A stretch of 64,000 nt of DNA, taken from assembly GCA_011799875.1 (NCBI GenBank), contig CM022303.1, positions 734,385,321-734,449,320 of the forward strand, read 5' to 3'. Below the pieces are notes generated by a model. It was given only the letters and a program-made list of their open reading frames with translations, was not told where the DNA came from and ran no database searches. Each line of letters opens with the position of its first letter. Position 1 is the first letter of the stretch. Of this stretch, positions 36,965 to 48,200 are shown in pieces. The translations under genes were made by a program, and so were the position numbers. Origin of the DNA: Thinopyrum elongatum (lineage: Eukaryota; Streptophyta; Magnoliopsida; Poales; Poaceae).

Positions 36965-37035
<71 letters not shown>
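36965..37035. repeat. (TA)n microsatellite, 71 bp
   Basis: Longest (TA)n in the window. It joins the right end of the 9.1-kb element to the truncated Copia LTR, and corresponds to the (TA)n at 38472-38500 in the intact LTR of that same element. Confidence 0.9.
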
Positions 37036-37037
<2 letters not shown>

Positions 37038-38467
37038 TCCTGGCTGACTTATTAACCAACTTGACATAGACATCCTACTACAGCACGCACATGACTCAAG
37101 TCCTAACCGGACTCTCCTAATCTAATTACATGGCAGCGTTAATCACAAGCTATCCTACACGTGCTACTATGGGACACAACTAGACAAGTAATACTACATA
37201 CGTGCTAACAATCCTACACAGGACAGTAACTCTTGCTATGACTAGGACAAGATTACGTAACGATCTCCCCTAATCTTGACTTGTCTTCTACTTCTGCTCC
37301 TTTTCATCTTGACTCGTTGTAGATTCGCGACTTGTTGATCCAAACTCCGACACGTGATCTGGAATACTAGCCCACACGGTCGCATCTATGCGTGCAACAT
37401 GCAAGACTGGACGCACCATCAGTCCTGATGTCGTACAGCTTAACTGGTCACTGTCCCACTAAGTATGACCCATCTGTAAACATGCAGCGCACCTCTCTTG
37501 CTCTACCATGTTGTGTCACCGCCATTGTTTGGCCGCTGCCTTGCACTCGGTTCGCACCATACTCCTTGCACTTGCTTGCAGTAGATTCCCCTTCTACCAG
37601 TCGCACACCTCCTCGCTTTACGATGGTTTCGCATACCATCATCCGCCTTTGGCATCACACCAAATCCACACTGTCCGCAATCAGGACACTCCACGAGGAC
37701 ATGAACATAACTCACGGAACACCGTGCACACCGCTTCCACTCCAACGAAACATCACCAAGATGAGCACTTCGACACGACGACGACTCATAGATGTAACGA
37801 CGACTGATCATGCAAACTCGCACGACTCTGTGACTCATCCGACTCCCCCAGACGACGATGTTGATGAGTTCCAGGGCCGCACCTCGGCACCACCTCCCCC
37901 ATCAACGATCTTCTTCCACCGTCTTCCTGACGACAGCTTGCCGTCTCCCACCCTGTCGCTCCACCGAATGACGATTGCCTGATCCTCCTCGTCGCTGCAC
38001 CACCAGCGACTTTATGGCCCACCCCGAGGCGCTAGTAGGATCGCCACCCCAGGGCAAGCTCGTCTTCAAATCTCCGAACCTTGCTCTGATACCTACTGTT
38101 GAAACTCGCCCACAGATCGACCACATTAAACTAGACGAACACACACGCACAGAAACTTGTAGTCAAGGGCCCTTGTCGTGCCCCTTGTTTTTCCTCTTTT
38201 TTTCTCTTTTTTTTAACTCATGGTACAAACGCACGCAACCCTGCATATATATGTCGTGCCCAATGGCGGGACTACGGCTTAGCGAAATAGGCTATGGCGC
38301 ATGTTTAGTGGAGATTGATGGGTAAATTAGGCCAAGCTGGTAAAAATAGTTGGCTTTCTTGGTGCTGGCCCTCCCAGGTTTGGGGCTCTAGCTCGGCCAC
38401 TGGTCGTGCCCCTTGTTTTTCCTCTTTTTTTTCTCTTTTTTTTTAACTCATGATACAAACTCACACA

Positions 38468-38503
<36 letters not shown>

Positions 38504-38761
38504 TCATCCTGGCTGACTTGTTAGCCGACTTGACCTAGACATCCTACTACAACACGCACATGACTCAAGTCCTAACCGGACTCTCCTAATCTAATTACAC
38601 CGTGGCGTTAATCGTAACCTGTCCTACACGTACTACTATCGGACACAACTAGACCAAGTAATACTACGTACGTGCTAACAATCCTACACAGGACACTAAC
38701 TCTTGCTATGACTAACACAGGACACTAACTCTTGCTATGACTAGGACAAGATTACCTAACA
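37036..38761 (-). mobile_element. Short Copia-type LTR element, 3' LTR truncated
   Basis: On the minus strand the 5' LTR is 38761-38097 (665 bp, TGTTAGGTAATC…GAGTTTCAACA). It is followed by a methionine-tRNA-type primer-binding site, GGTATCAGAGC (about 38083-38093). The interior is only about 830 bp (38096-37263) and ends in a purine tract (ATTAGGGGAGAT). The 3' LTR starts at 37262 and is matched to 37036, where the LTR's own (TA)n begins. The interior holds open frames up to 196 codons in conflicting directions and no clear gag or pol, so this is a non-autonomous or deleted copy. Confidence 0.7.
38097..38761 (-). repeat. 5' LTR of the short Copia element
   Basis: TGTT…AACA ends. It contains (TA)n (38472-38500), a 29-base duplication (ACACAGGACACTAACTC units near 38690-38740), and a larger internal duplication: GTCGTGCCCCTTGTTTTTCC occurs at about 38176 and 38404, each followed by AACTCATGRTACAAAC and AACCCT. 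Confidence 0.7.
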
Positions 38762-40075
38762 CGTATCATACGACCATATCTGGTCATTCACGCGGTCGTA
38801 TGAAAGGAAATCAGTCCTGAAAGTTGCCTTTCCAGACGGATTCTTCACTGATTTCGTCCCCGTTTGTTCCTACGACTTCCTTGGCCTTCAAGGACTGTTT
38901 TGGGAGAGGTTAAGGCTCACCTAGAGCCCTTGGATCAAAGGGGAGATGCTACATCAATGGAGGAGCATATGGGAGAGCTCTTAAATATAAACCTTCAACC
39001 CTAGCCGCCGTCATGATATTCATCATTCATCTCCATGTCCAGTCGCAGTCCACATCAAGAACACCATTGATGCAACCAAGAGGGAGACCTGAAGGGAGCC
39101 GCCTGCGGCGGGGCGCCGCCATGGGCCGTTGCCACCGCGCCATCACCAGCATCATCCACTGCTGCGCCGCCATGACCACCATCATCACCCCTTCTGCCTC
39201 CTCCATCACGGTCTCCGTGTTGGGTTGTAACAACTCTTGAACCCTCTTTATGTGATGTTATTTGAGTAATTGTTGGCTATGGGTCAGTTGATTAGTAAGT
39301 GGTTGTTTGATATGTTTAGTCTATTTATGTGTGTTGCTTCGTGTTGCTTATTTACCGCTGCGGTAATTTAATGATTGGAGACATTGAATCCATTGGTGTA
39401 GTTGGAGACGTTCGACTCTTAGGCCACACATGAAGTTGATAGATGTTCAGGAAACCGACAGACTTGCGACCTGACAGGTGCAAACATCTTAGGGTTACAC
39501 AATTGTTCTAGGAGCATGGTTATCCATAGAACTTAATGCCTTCGTCTGGCCCTCATGACCCCGAGGACTTTAATATCTTTACGTTAGCCGCCGCAGGTAT
39601 GGGACAAGAAATAGGATGAATGAGTTATCTCACTATAGCGCGTCTTGTGGGATAACATTATGTGAGGGACCGCCCACCATCAGTAGATTGTCATATCCTA
39701 TAATGCAGGTACTGACTTAGCCACTATGTGGCATGGTCGTAAAGCTTAACTCCATTCCGTGCCCGTACCGAACGAGACGGTACCTAGATGCCAGCAACCT
39801 CATCTAAAACATCACATACTTCTCTTAATTTATTTTCTTCAATTAGTTCAGTAATTTTTTTTAGTACTTAGTTCTCCCCTTTTTTGTTCCCTGGGAACTT
39901 AGTTAGGTGAAATATTTCCAAACTCCGGTTTGGGTGTGAGCGTAGTTGTGTTAAGTGACAACGCAGCTGCGGGGATTGTGGTGCCATCCTATTCGCTCCC
40001 TGTGGGATCGACGATCCTTACTTATTATGAAATTGCAACATAGCCCTATGCACTTGCAGGCCATCAAGCTTTTTC

Positions 40076-40093
40076 TGGCGCCATTGCCGGGGA
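40076..40093 (+). promoter_or_regulatory. Gypsy primer-binding site
   Basis: TGGCGCCATTGCCGGGGA, one base different from the site at 56220-56237. It starts 9 bases after the LTR end. Confidence 0.8.
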
Positions 40094-40194
40094 GCATAGT
40101 GCATGGCTATTACTTTCCTGTTCACACATAGTTTATTTTTGTTTGTTGCTTTTAACCCAATTTTTTTTTAAATCTGCTCATCATCTCTTCTGAG

Positions 40195-41707
40195 ATGTCT
40201 ACTCAAGAACTTCAGGTATCTGCAACGGAGGAGGAGAGCAACAAGATTCCACCGTCACTGGCTACCGATGAAGCAAAGTTGCGAGAATGGATAGCATTGG
40301 TAAACAAATGCTCAATCGTTGTACTTCATTTCCATCCGACGTCATGCGAAGATTGTAGATCTAAAGAGCACCTACGATTTCAATGTAAATGAAATATTGA
40401 TACCGTATTAGCAATGCATAATATTCTTGGAAATTATAGAGCTAGTATGGAGACCCTACAATTTGTACTTCTTGCTGGACTCGATGAGGTTCTACATTGC
40501 ATATTGTGAATGGAGATTAGAGATGCTATCCTAGATGAAATTTATGCTAGTTTGCAACCTATCCATACTTTTTTCTTAGATAATTTCTGTGATGATGAAT
40601 ATGTTGTTACTGAACAAGAATGGATTTCATGCGCCGTATCAGTACCAGATTTTTTTTTGAGATCACAGAAAATTGAAGGAAAGGATGCAAACAATGAAGA
40701 GCAAACAACCCCTATGCAAGTCTGCATTAATTGGTAAGAGATGATAAATTAGATATTTTTTAGACTAACTTGCAGCAAACAAAGGGGGATCACGAAGAAC
40801 AAATTATCATGGATGAACAAGTGTGCCTGGAAGAAGAAAACCTCATGGATGAAGAAGTGGATGAAAGCCCACGTCCTACTCCCAAGAGTGAACTTTTGCA
40901 CACACTTAGTGAGTTCTTCGATGATGCAACTCTCAGGAAGAGCATAAACTCTATCAATACATTAGAACTACTAGAATTTTTAAAAACATGTGCATATATG
41001 CTATGTTCTATGTATGAAGTTTCTTGTAGATGTTGCTGATCTCAGAAACATCTTAACTTCCAGTGCACAAAAACCTATGATGAGGTGGTAGCACACTGCA
41101 ATAGTAGTAAGAATGCCACCGAGGAAATCATGCAGTATGTGTTAAGCACAAGTGCATGGAAATTAATTGTTGAGATCGAAGCTGTTCAAGTTCGCAGGGA
41201 AGATGAAATTCTTGATTGGATGCATTTTGTGATGGATTCCATCAATATTTATTGTCAAGAATATCTTTTCGATAAAAAGAATACTAATGTGCAGGAACAA
41301 GAGTATGATGATGACTCTAGTTTGGAGGAACTTGAAGATAATGAACTTGACTTGCAGGATTGTCATCCTTTGGTTGAGACGTCTAGTGTTAGCAATAGTG
41401 ATGAACTAGAGGAGGAAAATACTTTTGATTTACCTGTGCTAATGTCCAACAATGCTTCGTTGGACGATCTTCTTATGCATGGCAAACCATTAGGGAGTGT
41501 TGACCTACCCTTTCCGAACAAAGAATTTTATGAAGTGTTCCCCTATGAAGGTAGCCAAGGTAATCTCTTAAAGTTTCTACATAAGTCTCTAACCCTCTCA
41601 TTGCAGAAATATAAGAAGGCATGTCTATTTAACTCGGTGCACCGGTGCTTGCCGAGGTGCGAGTACAAATTTACCTATATGATGCCGATGCACTATAAGC
41701 ATGTATG
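40195..41707 (+). pseudogene. Acidic gag-position ORF of the Gypsy fragment, broken
   Basis: Starts ATG at 40195, about 100 bp after the primer-binding site, where gag should lie. The frame is open 40195-40392 and 40510-40737, then changes and is open 40770-41039 and 41085-41707. At least two stops and one frameshift separate the pieces. The product is rich in Glu and Asp (for example DDDSSLEELEDNELDLQD), has no CCHC zinc knuckle, and matches no domain I recognise. The last part (from 41085) is the longest uninterrupted stretch, 207 codons. Confidence 0.5.
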
Positions 41708-42044
41708 ACTTGGACCGCACTCTGCTATGAGGTGCTCCAAACCCCGGTCAAAGCCAGGTCTCACGCTCGGGGTTGATAGCCCTTGGGATCCGGGTGGATG
41801 ACCTATAGGAGCACCAAAGCCCAGTTACATGGCTATAAAGAAAACGCTGCTTGAGAGGCAACCCGAAAGTAAGTAGGTGCCTTTCTTAGATTTGTGTCTT
41901 TGAGTCTAGTTGCATTCATGTTTGCATTGGCACTTTTATTTTGTTTTGCATAGTTGCTATTAGAATTGGTCTTTCAATAATCTTCGTTTGTAAAAAATTA
42001 GCGTATCGGTAGATCGATGTTTTGCTGCACACCTCCTCTTATTT

Positions 42045-42965
42045 TTATGCAAAAATGCTATTGTAAGGAAGTAGTATTTCCCTTTTGTTTTGTTATTGAA
42101 TTAACGCCCTTAGCAAGTTCTTCTCTGTATCCTTGGCGTTCCATTTTACCATAGCTTCATGAATAGTATTTGGGTTAATGAACCCAATGTCATAGATTTG
42201 TCCTCTTTTGCATTCGAGGATCTTCTTTCTGCATAATATATATAGTGAGGATAATTATACATGCAATGAACGAGCTGAGCTAGAGACTTAATTACAGAAA
42301 TGATACTTACAAACAATAGCAACTGACGATAGATTTGTCGATGGCGTCTTGATTGTATAATTGAAATAATTCATCAAATTCAATGAAAATCTCCTGGTCT
42401 CCATTGAAGAAATGCTCATCTTTAATTCCCGCAATGACATAGTTGCTCCCTTGCATTGAGGCTTCCAAGTACCAGTCATGCAATCTTCGCATCATCGTTG
42501 GTAGATGCGGGAGCTCCTCAAGTCTGACAAGAGGCTTCCCGTGCTCAAATTTAAAGGCTAACTCAGCCATTTCGAAGTGTACCTCATCACCTAAGTAATC
42601 ACCAAGAGTGAAACCAGGATCAGCAGCCACTACCCCCGGATCATTAGCGATATCGGTAAACAACTTGAGCGGGGGGCACGATTGGTTTATCTGTTCGCTG
42701 AGCTGGGGAATTGTTTTCCCCCTTGCACTACTGCTACTTCCAGACCGCTGCTGTGGATCTCTATATGACTTTACAATAGAGCGGTCATAGTTTGATAGCA
42801 GCGGAGGCGGCAGTGGTTTTGTAAGGTTTTCCAGCAAGCGCCTCGCTTTTACCGGATCTATTTTCTCCATTGGATCTGGACGGGTTGGTGCAAGATGGCG
42901 TTTCATGTCGGCAGCCATGATCTCCTTGGTTTCCTCCTCAGTCATGTCGTAAGGTAACTTACCAG
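42045..42965 (-). pseudogene. CACTA-2 gene, 3' part (left of the Copia insertion)
   Basis: Continuation of the pseudogene at 52653-54634 after the Copia insertion. The minus strand reads YDMTEEETKEIMAADMKRHL, later DPGFTLGDYLGD and LPTMMRRLHDWYLE, typical of the C-terminal half of grass En/Spm second proteins. A donor site is at 42311/42310 (GTAAGTATC), the acceptor precedes 42228 (TATGCAG), and a last exon fragment runs to about 42050 (IYDIGFINPNTIHEAMVKWN, then a stop). In relatives this region leads into a Ulp1-like protease domain; that part is missing here, cut at the Gypsy junction. Confidence 0.75.
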
Positions 42966-45139
42966 TGTAGGGTAACGCAGCAGAAAACAAAATTTTTCGA
43001 CCTACGCACCAGCCCTGGACCACTATGGAGACTGCATACAAGGTTTGATCATTTTCGTTACCGACTCGTAGCGCAGCGGAAGTAGAGTCGATGACGATCG
43101 GCGGTGCAGATCCCCGCAGCTAGGATTTTACAACCTCCCAACCGCGAGAATGTACTCCCTCATCTGCCCCTCGGACAGCCCTCCGGGAGGCGGTCGAACA
43201 GTCCCCCGGACGGTGTCGCGGACAGCCCTTCGGGAGGACCTTCGAAACTCGGACGGTCACTCGGACAGCCCTTCGGGAGGACGCACAGAACTCGGACCGT
43301 CACTTGGACAGCCTTTCGGGAGGCACTCTCAAACAGCCCCTCGGGCACTAAGATCGAAACTACGACCTCTCTACAGAGTTGCACACATACGGTGTCATCT
43401 ATCCGGCAGGGCTTCGCCGTCCAGAACTAGTCCCTGCCGGAACCCAGACAGCCTTTCGGCTCTACAAAACTCTTTTCGTGGGAGGGAGAGAGAAGCCAGA
43501 TAACATCTTGGCATGTGTATGAGAGCAAGGGATGGGGAGAATGGCAGCCCCTTCTCCTCCTTTTATAGGCCAAGGCAAGGGGTGGGGTGGGATGTTGAAA
43601 TACCAAAATACCCAAGCTTCATGTCACACATGAAAGGGCATAATGGTAACACAAGGGGGGCACCAAGGGGACACCACCATGGCAGCCCTTGGGCCGGCCC
43701 ACACCTTGTCTCCCCATGGGGGGGGGGCCCCCCAACAAGCCACCAACATGTCTCCATGAAACATGCATGCTCCCTAGACAAAAAGCCACCAAACATGCAA
43801 CCCCCGATTCGTGGGATCTTGTCCCCTCGCGCTGAGACAAGATGTTTTCCGCGAAACTTTTTCTGAAAAATTCCAGAAGGTCCCAGAACATTTCGGGCAC
43901 CCTCTAAAATTATTCTGGGCATGATCCGAAACATTTTCGGTGCGGTGGTTTTCATCAGCGGAAAGCATTAACAGCGGTTACGGCAGTTTCGGAACATTTC
44001 CGGTTTTTCTCTCCGAAAATTCCCAGAAGTTCCCAGACCAATTCTGGCATCCTCTGAAAATTTCCAGGCGGTGCCGAAACCCTTTTTGACCAAATAATAT
44101 ATTCCGAAACAACTTTTCGGTTTTACCGAAACTCTTTCGGTGTTCTCTCTCTCGGAACTCTTCCGTTGTGTCCGAAACATTTTCGGTGACTTTCTCTCAG
44201 ACTCCCTGTCTAGCGTTCAACAGATAGATGACCCTTAAGCGTGTGACCCTATAGGTTCGGTGAAGTATAGACATGACACGGAACCCCTTCCGATCAATGA
44301 TCAACATCGGAGCCGTGGACACCCATATTTACCCCTATACCCACACGAATGAATATTCGAGTGAACCTCCAGTTGCCGTGTGCTATTCCTGTTGCTTCGC
44401 GATATGTTACAAATACCCGAGGTGAGACATGTTGGCATTCCCGTGGATCAACAACTTGTCAACTATGCTAGTTACCTCGTTACCGGTATTGTTCTCTTTT
44501 CTCGTTACCGTGTTCCGGCATCCCCGTGATCAAATCACAAAGTGTCTGGCCAGACGATGATGGATACCGTAACACCGAGAGGGCCCAGAGATATCTCTCC
44601 ATCGTCGGAGGAGCAAATCCCAATCTTGAGCTATCAAGTTACTTGACATACTTTCCCATGAACCCGTAAGCCGCCGTAATAGCCATCCATTTACGGATGA
44701 CGTTTAACAAACCCCAAAGTTCATGAATCAAGCATGAAGAAACTCGATACTCTCATGGTCTGAGGAATCATGCAAACGTTAACTATCTCTGTGTTATTAA
44801 CCATTAACTCATGACGAATGTATCTCATAGCATAACATCAATTCGGGTCGATTCAACACAAATGTTCTTCTAACATTGTGCCCTCAAAGTTGCTAGCATA
44901 GACATGCCCATGATCAGGAAAACAGAACCATCATGCAACACTTGAGCCAGTCATAGAGGCTTGACTAGGAATACATTTTACCGTTTATTATTCCACACGT
45001 GCATATGAGTCTTCCTCCGAGCCTCGTGGTTATTGCAGACTCGAGAACCATAGCAGTTATAGCATGGAACATAAACATAATAATGAGCATGGAGATAAAT
45101 AATAACATTTATTATTGCCTCTAGGGCATATCTCCTACA
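42966..45139 (-). repeat. 3' LTR of Copia copy 2
   Basis: TATA (GCCTATAAAAG, minus strand) near 43560-43570. R/U5 carries CGGACAGCCCTTCGGGAGG repeats at 43175-43325. A run of 9-10 G beside CCCCCC near 43716-43735 is absent from copies 1 and 3. No intact heat-shock-type block. Confidence 0.92.
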
Positions 45140-45351
45140 GACTCCCACTTGCACTAGAGTCAATAATCTAGTTAATGCTAATGCACTTTACACCTGTGGC
45201 ACACTGGTGTAAATATGCTTCGCTTGTGGTATAGCCTGATGTCCAACGGATCTGACGACTTCAGCTCTGTGTGTATCTTTGCATATCCTCGCGTTTTCAC
45301 GCTTTCACAAAATTCATATTTTGTGTGGACTTGGTTTTGTATGTATGTGAA

Positions 45352-48200
45352 TCACAGGTCGAACCTGGATTCCTCAGACTGAGTCATGGAGCAACTACCT
45401 GCAGTAGTGTCCCATTGACAAAAGCCATCTTGGAACCATACTAAGTTCATGAATGAACTATATGATTCAACATCTTCTTTGTCGCTTTTAAAAGCGGCAA
45501 CATACTTCGCCTCTGTTATAGAATTTGCCACAGTAACTTGTTTGGAACAATTTCCAACTACTGTGCCACCATATTGTGTGTTGCACAAAACCCTCAATTT
45601 AAATCGAAAATTGCTTGCAGCATGGATGAAGACTGTATCGATGTAACCTTTTACAACGAACTCTTCATGATCTCCGCTTGCGAGAAAACATGCCATCAGT
45701 GCTACTATAGTACTCAATGACCCTTTTTCACTGTTGTCCCATGATCAGTACTTTTGATCACTTTGGTATCTATACTCGCAACAACTTTGGGAGTATTGGA
45801 CATATCTGGTTGTTTTACATACCATGGAATACATGATTAATCCAAACACAAGAGTGTGTGGAATCTCCATCATGTATTTTGCTCATCAGTGTTTTGGGAC
45901 ACCGAGTCATGCAAAAACTCTTTCCATGTGACTTCGGCAAGAATCACTCCTTGACGTTTTTAATGCTAAAAGGTTTTAGCATTTTGTCAATATGTATCTT
46001 TGCTAAGCCCCATTAGGTAAATCTATCTCCATAGATTATCATGCCTAATATAAAGGCTTTTTAGCCCAAGCACTTCATCGAAAAACTATTTTCAAACGAA
46101 GTCCTAATTCGTGTCATGAAATTTATTTCCAATTACCAATGTGTCAAGCACACAAGGTTTTTAGAAATATTATTATGCTCCCACTTACTTTCTTGAATTA
46201 CAAGTATCTTCGTTACCCATTGATGAAGTCAAACCCCTTTGACCATTTCATCAAAACACGAAGATTCCGACTCCATTTTGCTCTCTTCTGTCCATCGCTG
46301 GAACTCTGAAGTTTGCATACCTACTAGCATCCTCTGGATCGACAAATTACTTTGGACTGTATCACATACAAGTCCTAGGTTTTATTTCCATCAGATGGAA
46401 ATCCTTTTGTCATCCATGTTTCATATCTTATGATTGAAATATGTATTAATTGCTAGTTCAACCCGAACCGACTTTAAGCATCGCTACGGTGAGACAATCT
46501 CATCGTAGTCAACTCTTTGAACTTGTTATTGCAACAAGTCGAGCTTTATGGATAAAACATTTTTATCCGTATCAGTTTTAAGTTCCATAAATATTCGTTA
46601 GACTCTAAGTCTTCCGAAAGGTGTATCAAGGTTTTAATCTTGAATCACTTATGTGGAAACTAACTCAGGTTGCATTGGCATTTAGCCAATCCCGGAGTCA
46701 GGGCCCATCAACGCTTCCTTGTGTATCATAGGTATATTGTTGTCTAACAACAATATCTCGTTTGCGCACCTGAGAGGTTTGCACGAGCCTTGCCTACGTG
46801 GTTCAGCTGCAAGTTCGACCGAAGTCCATACATTTTATTGTAGAGACTTTCGTATCAGTCGCAGTAGGAAACTCTGGAATTACTTCCAAGGTCTCTTTCT
46901 TTTGACCTGATGACGGAGATACTGGTTATCTCGTCGAGTTGCATTATTCTCCCACTCACCTTTTTGAAAGAACCATTTTCTTCAAAAAGCATACCGTTCT
47001 TTGTGGCAAACCTATTTGCCTCGGTATAGTGAGGGAGGAATACCCAATGACTTGGGATAACCTACAAAGTAGCACTTGTCTGATTTGGAATAGGTTTGTA
47101 ACCTTTTACACAAGCCCCATATTCCAAATGTTAAGAAAAGATATAACATGGTTGGGCGTACCATACCATGGTGTCATTTCAACAGATCTGATGGAGCTCT
47201 TTTCAGTGTAAAAGCCGCAGTCTCTAAAGCATCACTTTAAAAAGGGATAATGGCAAATTTATTTATGTCATCTTTGATCTTACCATGTCATAAATGGTTC
47301 GATTACATCTTCACGGACTTTCCACTCATAGTGGTGTTCCGGGAGGTGTAAGTTATGAAACTCTTTTCACAACTCATCAGACATTCGCTAAACTTGTAAC
47401 TCAAATATTTCTTTCTGCAATCGAATTGTAGAAACATAATTTTCTTGTTACAATAACTTCTACTTCATATTTGAAAACCTTTCGAATGATTTCAAAAGAT
47501 CCAGACTTACGTCTCATCAAGTAAATATCCATATATCTACTTGAGTCATTTCTGAAGATAGATAAATCCACTACTTGCAACCTTTATTGAACTACACACA
47601 TCAAAATGTATGATCACCAATAAGTTTGTTGCTCGTTCCTTATGGCCTGTGAACGGTATTTCAGTCACTTCACTTTCGGAGGAAAGTTGCAAGTGTCAGA
47701 TGATTCAAAATCAAACGACTTCAAAATCCATCATAATGGAATTTTCCATGCGGGCTTCTCCAATGTGACCAAATGTAGTGCCACACTTGTGTGGTATTCT
47801 TTTAGTCTTACGACATTTAGCGTCAGTGTTATGGATGTATCATATTACCAATAATATTCATAACATACGTCCCATCTAGGATGGAAGCATGGCCCTTCAT
47901 GTTATTCATAATACTGAACAACAATTGTTGCTTTTATGAACAACTCTTTTGCAACAAACATTATGCAATGGGCTAGAGTGTTTAAAACTCTAAAATGAAT
48001 TTATGAAAGTAAATCCAGAGGTAATATATTATTATCATTATTCATAACATACATCTCATTCTCAATGAAAGTATGGCCCTTATGTTATTCATAACATCGA
48101 ACATCAAAAGTTCTCTTATGAACAACCTTCTTGCAAGATACCTTATGCAATGGGCTAGAGTTTGTGAAACTCTAAATGAATTATGAAAATAAATACAGAC
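45352..48200 (-). pseudogene. Decayed Copia pol in copy 2
   Basis: The longest remaining piece is 45352-45717 (minus), a 121-codon RNase H-like segment with KGYIDTVFIHA, NTQYGGTV and SKQVTVANSITEAKYVAAFK. Other remnants match copy 1 position for position. Breakpoints are largely shared with copy 1, although copy 2 keeps this part in frame where copy 1 does not. Confidence 0.7.

Larger units (their letters stand above)
38762..42045 (+). mobile_element. Gypsy LTR retrotransposon fragment without pol
   Basis: An LTR part ends GGCCATCA at 40067. TGGCGCCATTGCCGGGGA (40076-40093) is the Asp-tRNA-type primer-binding site of Athila-like cereal Gypsy elements. A TATA-like TTAAATATAAACC lies near 38985. 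Downstream is a broken acidic ORF, then a non-coding stretch with GCTGCTTGAGAGGCAACCC (41848-41866), a motif I associate with cereal Gypsy interiors. No protease, reverse transcriptase or integrase is present before the sequence joins CACTA coding sequence near 42045. The exact left start and right junction are uncertain. Confidence 0.65.

Noticed and set aside
37392..37982. 196-codon plus-strand ORF
   Set aside because: It lies antisense to the interior of the short Copia element; composition is non-specific and no domain was seen.
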